In this document: one piece after another, positions 58,016-64,000 of the stretch | Numbering within the stretch: the first letter of the stretch is position 1 | Layout: each line of letters begins with the position of its first letter | Assembly (NCBI GenBank): GCA_006937955.1 | Contig: SSNP01000059.1 | Location: forward strand, 1,979,476 to 2,043,475 | DNA: 64,000 nucleotides | Source: Pachypanchax playfairii | Taxonomy: Eukaryota > Chordata > Actinopteri > Cyprinodontiformes > Aplocheilidae | Direction of reading: 5' to 3' | The notes under the pieces: model-generated | What the model was told of the DNA's origin: nothing | Databases searched by the model: none | The model's input: the letters and a program-made list of their open reading frames with translations, nothing else | Program-made: the position numbers and the translations under genes

Positions 58016-58114
58016 CTGTTACAGCTCTGCCCCTCCACGTTTGGCTTACAGTAACAGTGTCCATCCACATGAGAGCAAATGTCCACACTCCCACTGGGAT
58101 CACACTCACACGGC
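58016..58114 (-). CDS. lamc3: Laminin gamma-3 exon: laminin-EGF module preceding L4
   Basis: A 99-nt exon (1+96+2): acceptor ctag before 58114 and donor gtgggt after 58016. It reads PCECDPSGSVDICSHVDGHC then YCKPNVEGQSCN(R). The C-x-C-D-P-x-G and C-x-C-K-P-x-V-x-G-x-x-C spacing is the first half of a laminin-EGF module. The final Arg codon is split AG|A with the next exon, which continues with CKPGFFNLQ, so the join makes the module's next Cys-rich loop. The preceding exon must end in phase 2; it was not found between 58115 and 64000, so it lies beyond the right edge. Confidence 0.88.
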
Positions 58115-58669
58115 CTAGAGACAACAAGACAACACAGAGATGATTATTTAAATATTTTAACAGAAATGTAGAAGATAACTTGTAATCTTCAGTAAAATAG
58201 GTAAAGAAATCAATATCAGATTTTTTTATCAAATTAAAACCCATATTTTATTAGTTCCACTCAATTATTTCAGAATAAGCAAGTACTGTAGAATATAGTA
58301 GAAAAAAGTGCTGTATCATAAATCTGTCTCAACAGTTTCTTCCATGTAATACACAGAATGTAATTCTAGTTTCTGTGTTAAGGCTTAGTGAGCTGCAACA
58401 TTTCCATCCTCTTTGAGGCCTTTGCAATTAACTTCAAACATTATTATGAGATCCCCATTTATTACAGAAGAGTTATGTAATCCTTGGTGGAGTACCTGAC
58501 CTAGAACCTGCTGCGTAGTTCCCTGTTTCTTTGTGGGCTCCTGTAATTATTTCTTGTGTACATTTCTGTATTTGCTGTATGTAACATCCCAACTAAAGTT
58601 TAATTTCCTCTAAGTTTCTGCCTCCATTGTCTGTACTTATGTTCTTTTATCTTTGTTTCTTCACCTTAT
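58115..58669. other. Intronic sequence
   Basis: lamc3 intron upstream of the exon at 58114. Nothing recognised. Confidence 0.4.
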
Positions 58670-58671
58670 TA

Positions 58672-59377
58672 GCTACGTTTACATGGGCACATTTAATCGG
58701 AATAAACGCCCAATCGGAACAAAAATACATCATGTAAACATGTCAATCAGAATGTTTTGATCCGATGCAGCCTGATCAGAATGAAATTTACTTCCGATCG
58801 AGAGGGGTGGTTTTGTCCGATCTTCATTCGGATAGACGTGCATGTACACACCCATTCAGAATGAAGGGGTGAAAAAAGCCCACTGCGCATGCGTACAACT
58901 TCAGTGTGACGTCTTTCTGCTTTCGCAGACTCAAGTAGAAAACATAGCGGGAAGTAAACAGAAGTGGTCTGCTGGTGCAGTCATCCTGTCATCCTGCTCT
59001 CCTCTCCTGTGGTGGAGGAGCAGTAGTAATATGTATTCAGCCGCTAGCTTGGTTAATGCGACCAGTAAAAACCCAAACATAAAGGTAATCACCTGCAGAA
59101 GGTCCATATTGGGGATAACGTGAGTCAGCTCGAGCACATGATGGGGCGGGAAAGACGTGCAGAAAGGACGGAGTTTGTTTACTTTTTTTTCTTCCCCTAG
59201 AAAGACAACTCGCTGTGCGCATGCTCAACTCATTTAACCTGATCGAGTGCTTGGTGCATGTGTACTCATGGCATGATCAGATCATTTCAGTTAGTGTCCA
59301 TGTAAACAGGGATTTGGGAATTCCGATCAACCAAGATTTTAATCAGATTGGGGAAATTTGGCGCATGTAAACGTAGC
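58672..59377 (-). mobile_element. Repeat C, TA-flanked inverted-repeat element, copy 3 (inverted)
   Basis: 706 bp, TA on both sides (58670-58671, 59378-59379), ends as in the other copies. The shared frame is 59107-58931 on the minus strand: MDLLQVITFMFGFLLVALTK ... LLLLLHHRRGEQDD ... AMFST-stop. Here the Trp codon present in copies 1 and 2 has become a stop. Confidence 0.87.
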
Positions 59378-59455
59378 TACTTTCTCTTTTATATTTGAGC
59401 AACTGGGGTTAATTGTTGATTTTTATAGTTTTGGATTATTTGAAGTGGGTTTCTG

Positions 59456-59994
59456 TTAAAGGTCCTGTATCATGAAAAATCAACTTTTTGGAGCATTTAA
59501 CCATGTTGTGATGCTATTTCTTTATTTAAAGGACCTCCAGAGTGGTTTTTGGCTTAATTCATGCATTCCCGAGTAATCCTCCTGAATCCTGCGCTCTGAG
59601 CAGCTGCTTTACTCGCTCATGTAAAACGGCTGACTGTAACATAGTGATGTAACAATGTTACACTAGGACCTGCCCGGCGTGTCCGTGCTGCCCCTGCAGA
59701 TTAAACACATTGTATTTCATTCTAAAAATTTCTCGTCAAAAATGTGCATTTAGCTGCGAGAGTTACAGAAGTTTATTTAGTGTTTCTAAACAGAAAAGAT
59801 ATCGCACTCACAGTTGGGAGGCGGGGCTTTAGGTAAACCGAGAGTTTTTACTTCCTGGTCACAGAATAACTCGAGAATATAAGTTATATTTCAGGACAAA
59901 TGAAGTGAATATAACTCAAACAGTAAGGTTTTATCATATATGTGCCGATCCAAGACGTTGAAAACTGTCAAATAGCATGATACAGTCCCTTTAA
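59456..59994. mobile_element. 539-bp TTAA-type short element
   Basis: Left TTAAAGGTCCTGTATCATG and right CATGATACAGTCCCTTTAA form an inverted repeat with two mismatches. TTAA at each end. The left terminus matches the element split by Tc1 at 35624 (TTAAAGGTCC...AT). No coding capacity. Confidence 0.8.
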
Positions 59995-61485
59995 GCTGTT
60001 ATCAACATTTTTTTTCTTCTGTCACAGAACAATCTCAGTTTGGATAATCATGGAGAAATCCTCATGGAGGAGTTGGATATCAGATAAATCTAACTAGCAG
60101 TAGACGACTTTCTAACTTAGAAAAGTTTTATACCAAATCACTCTTGTTTCAGGTGTTTTTCTTTTACATACACATATATGGCTGTTTATACTGAAGCAAT
60201 CCATGTATGGTTCATTCTTTAGTTTTTCCGTTTCAAAATAAAATCCAAAATAAAATTCAGTTTTTAAAAACATGATATTTAACAAATACAAAAACCACAG
60301 CATTGGATTTTTAGATTAGCTTTTTTAACCTAAAATGCAAAATCCGGCATTTGTTCTAATTTGTTGCAAAGCCAGATATCCCAGAAATTTTAGTCTGGGC
60401 TAAAGCGCGAAAACTTTGCAAGAAAGTTACACTTGAGCCCTTCATGTGTGATGCATCGACTCTCCCTGAATAACACAAACATGTCCATGTTTTTGCTGTT
60501 TTCAAAGTGCATGTGCGTGGGGCCGGTGTTGGGAGTACGCTTTACTTTTGAGTGAAATGTGTAACTTAACACGTTTGTTACTTTTTAAAAAAGGAAACCG
60601 GTTATTTAAAGAATTTCTCTCAATAAGGAAAAGAAAATCCCAACGACAGCCTGCTCTTTTGTCAGACCCTGGATCAGTGGAGCACTTTACTGCACTGTTA
60701 CTAAAAATAGACTGGGGCCGCCATCGGTGTGTCTTTAGATGATTGTGAGCAGGTTGGACAAACTATCATTGTGACAGTTGAGTGTCTTCACACCTGAACA
60801 AATGTGACAACAGAAACTCAGAACATACATTAACATGGTTATTTCACTGTTTATTTATCATAACAGCTGCTCTTTAGGCCTGTTACTATGGCAATGCGTT
60901 ACAATGAGTGATATTAAATAGTCCGCTCAGCCGCGCTTCTTGTGAAAAACTTATGATTTTAACGGCAATAAACAACATTAACGTATTAATAATTGATTTA
61001 ATATTAATTTCACTCATAAGTATAAGCGAGATAATGTCCTGTGGTGTCTAGAATCAGAAATTAATGGAGGACGCTGAGGGGTGAATCGCATATGTGCTGT
61101 TTTGTTTCTCCCCACTGACAATCCACAACACTCCAACCAGTTTAAGCTACATACTGAATGGCATTCTGCTAAACACAAAAGCACCGGGAACATAAAATGA
61201 ACTCTGTCAATGAAGTTGCAACAGGCACTGCAACTGGCTTTTAATTTTTGGTAACGCAGAAGTAGGTCTACTCTAGGATTTCCGGTTCCGCCGAAGGTGA
61301 CAAAGCTTTTTTTTTGTTTTAACCTGCAAATTGGGAAAAATTAAGCTTTTTTTTCCTCTACTTTCATTTTTCAAATTAGGTTTAAAACAAAATGACAAAA
61401 AAGAAATTGTTTTTTCTGATTTTGTTTAGAAAAGGAAAAACCAAATAACAAACCATACACGGATTTGAAGCCTCTGTTGAAATAG
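59995..61485. other. Intronic sequence, no feature recognised
   Basis: AT-rich, no laminin-like exon found on the minus strand, no known protein signature. Confidence 0.4.
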
Positions 61486-61830
61486 CCGTGTATCATTTGT
61501 CCTTCCTAGTTTCAATTGATAAACGAAAATCAAAAAATGAAAATCTGATTGTTTTTTTGTTATTTGATTTTGAATTAGAAACAAAAAGTTAAAATTTTCT
61601 TGTTTTTCATATTTTAAAAATTTGTTTTGTATCAAAAATACAAAATTGAAAAGAAGGGTCCGTACAATATAATCTGTTTTTAATATTTAAGGGCTGGGTT
61701 GTGCGTCACCCGGAGGTTCTGCAAGCAAATAGGCGGGCTTGTGTGGTACCCCCCCATAGATATAAACACTAGATACCTTGTCCCTATTTTTGTTTATCAA
61801 TTAAAAATAGGAAGGACGAATGATACACGG
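61486..61830. repeat. Fold-back repeat with 39-bp arms
   Basis: Arms 61486-61524 and 61792-61830 are inverted copies with three mismatches; the left arm begins CCGTGTATCATTTGTCCTTC. About 267 bp lie between. A third partial arm (ATACACGGATTTGAAG) is at 61455-61470. Probably a decayed inverted-repeat transposon. Confidence 0.75.
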
Positions 61831-64000
61831 ATTTTGAAATATGATCTGAGGTCCTTCACATAAGTTTGTTGCAAAAAAGCATATGGTACAAAATGGAAAA
61901 TGTTAAATCAATCCAATTCATATAAACCATCTGAGTTTTTGTTGCTAGTTAAAATTGACTTGGAGCAGGTCCTAGAGTGACCCTCCATTAGCCTGACTGC
62001 AGACTACAGCTTTTAACATCTCTATAGAAATCTAATTAACAGAATCCTATCTTTGTGACTTTAAGCTCAGGTTTCCAAAATAAGAACACATTAACTATAA
62101 TTTTGACAAAGTCATTCACTTTGTTAACACAAATTAAACTGAGTGGGTGTGTGTCAACAATGGCCTGGACTGTGTCAAAATCTGTTTGATCATGTTTATT
62201 GATTGATTTCTTTTGTTTGAGGCTGTATGCAGAATCTATTTCCAATGAGGGGCTATTATAAATAATTCAATTATCCCAAGGCAAGCTGCCTATACTTGTT
62301 TCTGCTCTATTGGTCTGGGTAATTCACACCTTAGTTAAACAGACTGAGTGTGCTGCATGAATGAGAGAAATAAGTGAGCATATGCATGCATGTTGCAACG
62401 TGGGTTGAAATTATTTCGACGGACAGTCTCTAGTTTTAAAATGAACAGTTTCTGTTGTCCCTGACAGAATTAATTCTTTCAGTCTTGAAATGAATGTATA
62501 TAAAAGGTAGTTACTGGAGATAAATCTTAGTTTTCAGTAAATCCTTTTGTGTCCTTTTAGACTTGGTTTTCATAAAGAAGTGCACTTTTGTCACATGCTG
62601 AGTTGACAAATACATTATCGAAAATGTGTTTAAAGAAGCTCAGAGTTGTTAGAGCAAAACAAATCTGTCATAAAGCAAACAGCTTTTGGAAAGATGCTAA
62701 AAAGTTTCCTAAATGTCTGGTGTTTCTCTTAGGTTCATTAATTTAAGTGACCCCTTTTCACAACAATGTTTTTGGAAGGAAGGAACATTTTCATGGTCCT
62801 TATCAATATTAAAAAAGTTCCTCTTTTTTGTTTCTGACTGCAGAAACTACAAGTGATGAAAGGTTGTATTACTGCTCTTATTATGTTCTTTATTAGCCTG
62901 TTTTAGTCCAGCAGATTTCCAAACAAGTGGCGAAAAATCTGTTATAAAGCACATTGAATCCGTTACGAAGTACATGTACATTGATCGGTTGGTTGAAATA
63001 ATTTCATTGGTCCAAAATCCAATGACTGAAAATTGACTGAACATATGGGTGTGGAACACTAGTCACACTAGCTACAAAAAAAAAATGAAAAAGTACCAAT
63101 TAATTAAAACATTGGTTGGTCATACATATATTCCAGATATCTTATTAAATCATGTGAGGAATTTAATTGGGAGAAACAAGAAACAAAAACAAATTGCTAT
63201 TGCACAAACAGTTTGGTTATTTAAATAATAATGATTTTTATGTATAGGTTATTCTTACTTTGCATACCTTCACCCAAGACGAATTCCTTGTTTTGTGCAA
63301 ATGAACTTAGCAATACACCATAACTTATTTTAATTCTTTAAAGCAACTTTAAAGTTAAATGGCTGGAATTTTTCAATTTAAGGAGGGCAATGTCTCTGTT
63401 ACGATAATCTCAGTAAGGAAGCCTCAAACAATCATTGATATGCAATTCAGCACCATAATAACTTAGCATTCCCCTGGCGGCTATAGTTGGTCAAAGAGAG
63501 ATAGACTTCTCAAGCACACACACACAATACCACACACCCCCACCACACTTATTCACTGCCATATACATTTACATGCAGGCTCACATGCACACGTATTTAG
63601 TATTGCAGCTCCAAGGTCGGACAAAGTTGAAATGTCGCTTTTATCATCAAAATGTAAGCAATGGGTCAATGCATCTTTAAGCTGCGACAAAGGAAGAGGC
63701 AAAAACACTCAGATGGCTTTGAGTGAGCAAAGATTAAGGTGCTAAAGAGTCTCATATCTCAAAAATAAAAGCAATGCTGCCCATTTCAAAATCAATTTAA
63801 CCTCATGAGCTCATTATTGCTGCACACTGACATGATCAATATCAGTACTGAGAAAAACACGGAGAAACAATATGTCAGTCAATGCATTATGTGTATGCAT
63901 GTTCTGGGTGTCACCAGAGTGCAACCATCAATTTAAGAACTGAAACATCATTTTCCAGCTTCTGCTTTATACACATGAAAGAAATCATATGAAAGAAAAA
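61831..64000. other. Intronic or flanking sequence, no feature recognised
   Basis: AT-rich to the right edge. A CA-rich stretch lies at 63513-63545. No coding signature recognised. Confidence 0.45.

Larger units (their letters stand above)
10459..58114 (-). other. lamc3: Laminin gamma chain gene, central part (six exons; best fit laminin gamma-3)
   Basis: Seen: six exons in consistent order and phase, all with GT donors and AG acceptors, together encoding about 297 residues. Order is a laminin-EGF module, half of a split laminin-EGF module, a laminin IV-A (L4) domain, then the other half-module and the start of the next. Known: laminin gamma chains are secreted basement-membrane proteins that join alpha and beta chains in a coiled-coil trimer; the L4 domain sits inside an EGF module in the short arm. 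Inference: gamma-3 rather than gamma-1 or gamma-2, from spacing and residues such as SDF..xxxGW, APEKFLG and GQFCExCAPGxxRE. Exons for the N-terminal domain and for the long arm are outside the window. Introns of 16.3 and 23.6 kb inside the L4 domain are swollen with transposons. Confidence is near certain for laminin gamma, moderate for the paralogue. Confidence 0.85.

Noticed and set aside
58842..59123. Plus-strand frame of 93 codons repeated at 30469-30750 and 45265-45546 (minus)
   Set aside because: It is the antisense of the other shared frame in repeat C and contains no known signature. I could not decide which strand, if either, was coding, but the MDLL frame looks more protein-like.

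Overview
This is vertebrate nuclear DNA, almost certainly from a ray-finned (teleost) fish. It has one split host gene on the minus strand, and the rest is long introns packed with fish-type transposable elements: L2/Maui-like, RTE-like and other non-LTR retrotransposons, Tc1/mariner, hAT, a Harbinger-associated Myb remnant, a tRNA-derived SINE and many short inverted-repeat elements. No prokaryotic operons, CRISPR arrays or viral genes were seen. A single ambiguous base (n) lies at 18722.

Host gene. Six minus-strand exons (58114-58016, 57345-57209, 56516-56397, 40050-39852, 16295-16186, 10686-10459) have canonical GT/AG borders and exactly compatible phases. Joined, they give about 297 codons of a laminin gamma chain: one laminin-EGF module, the first half of a split laminin-EGF module, a complete laminin IV-A (L4) domain, then the closing half of that module and the start of the next. 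Residue patterns fit laminin gamma-3 (lamc3) best among the gamma chains. Upstream exons lie beyond the right edge and downstream exons beyond the left edge. Intron lengths are about 0.67, 0.69, 16.3, 23.6, 5.5 and more than 10.4 kb.

Layout. 1-5395: intron with one 0.5-kb dispersed repeat. 5396-9883: a 4.5-kb tandem array built almost wholly from a small alphabet of G-N-N-A tetramers, with higher-order structure. 10.4-16.3 kb: two exons and a 5'-truncated L2 LINE inserted in a second copy of the 4.0-kb repeat. 16.4-35.6 kb: RTE-like LINE, Harbinger Myb remnant, an 83-bp hairpin element, two decayed Tc1-type elements, two LINE fragments, a 0.7-kb TA-flanked element, a hAT fragment and two short hAT elements with 8-bp target duplications. 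35.6-37.6 kb: an intact 1602-bp Tc1 element (340-codon transposase, 200-bp terminal repeats identical on reading) inside a TTAA-type short element. 37.6-40 kb: SINE, old elements and the L4 core exon. 40-56 kb: pogo/Tigger-like remnant, hAT-like repeats, the second 0.7-kb TA-flanked element, more LINE debris and a 1.0-kb TTAA element with an internal triplication. 56.4-58.1 kb: three exons. 58.6-64 kb: the third TA-flanked element, another TTAA element, a fold-back repeat and otherwise featureless AT-rich DNA.

No new multi-gene system was found. The strongest leads are the tetramer-alphabet array with its frame-independent open reading, the apparently young complete Tc1 copy, the three 0.7-kb elements sharing a short open frame, and several insertions whose original target can be read inside the window.
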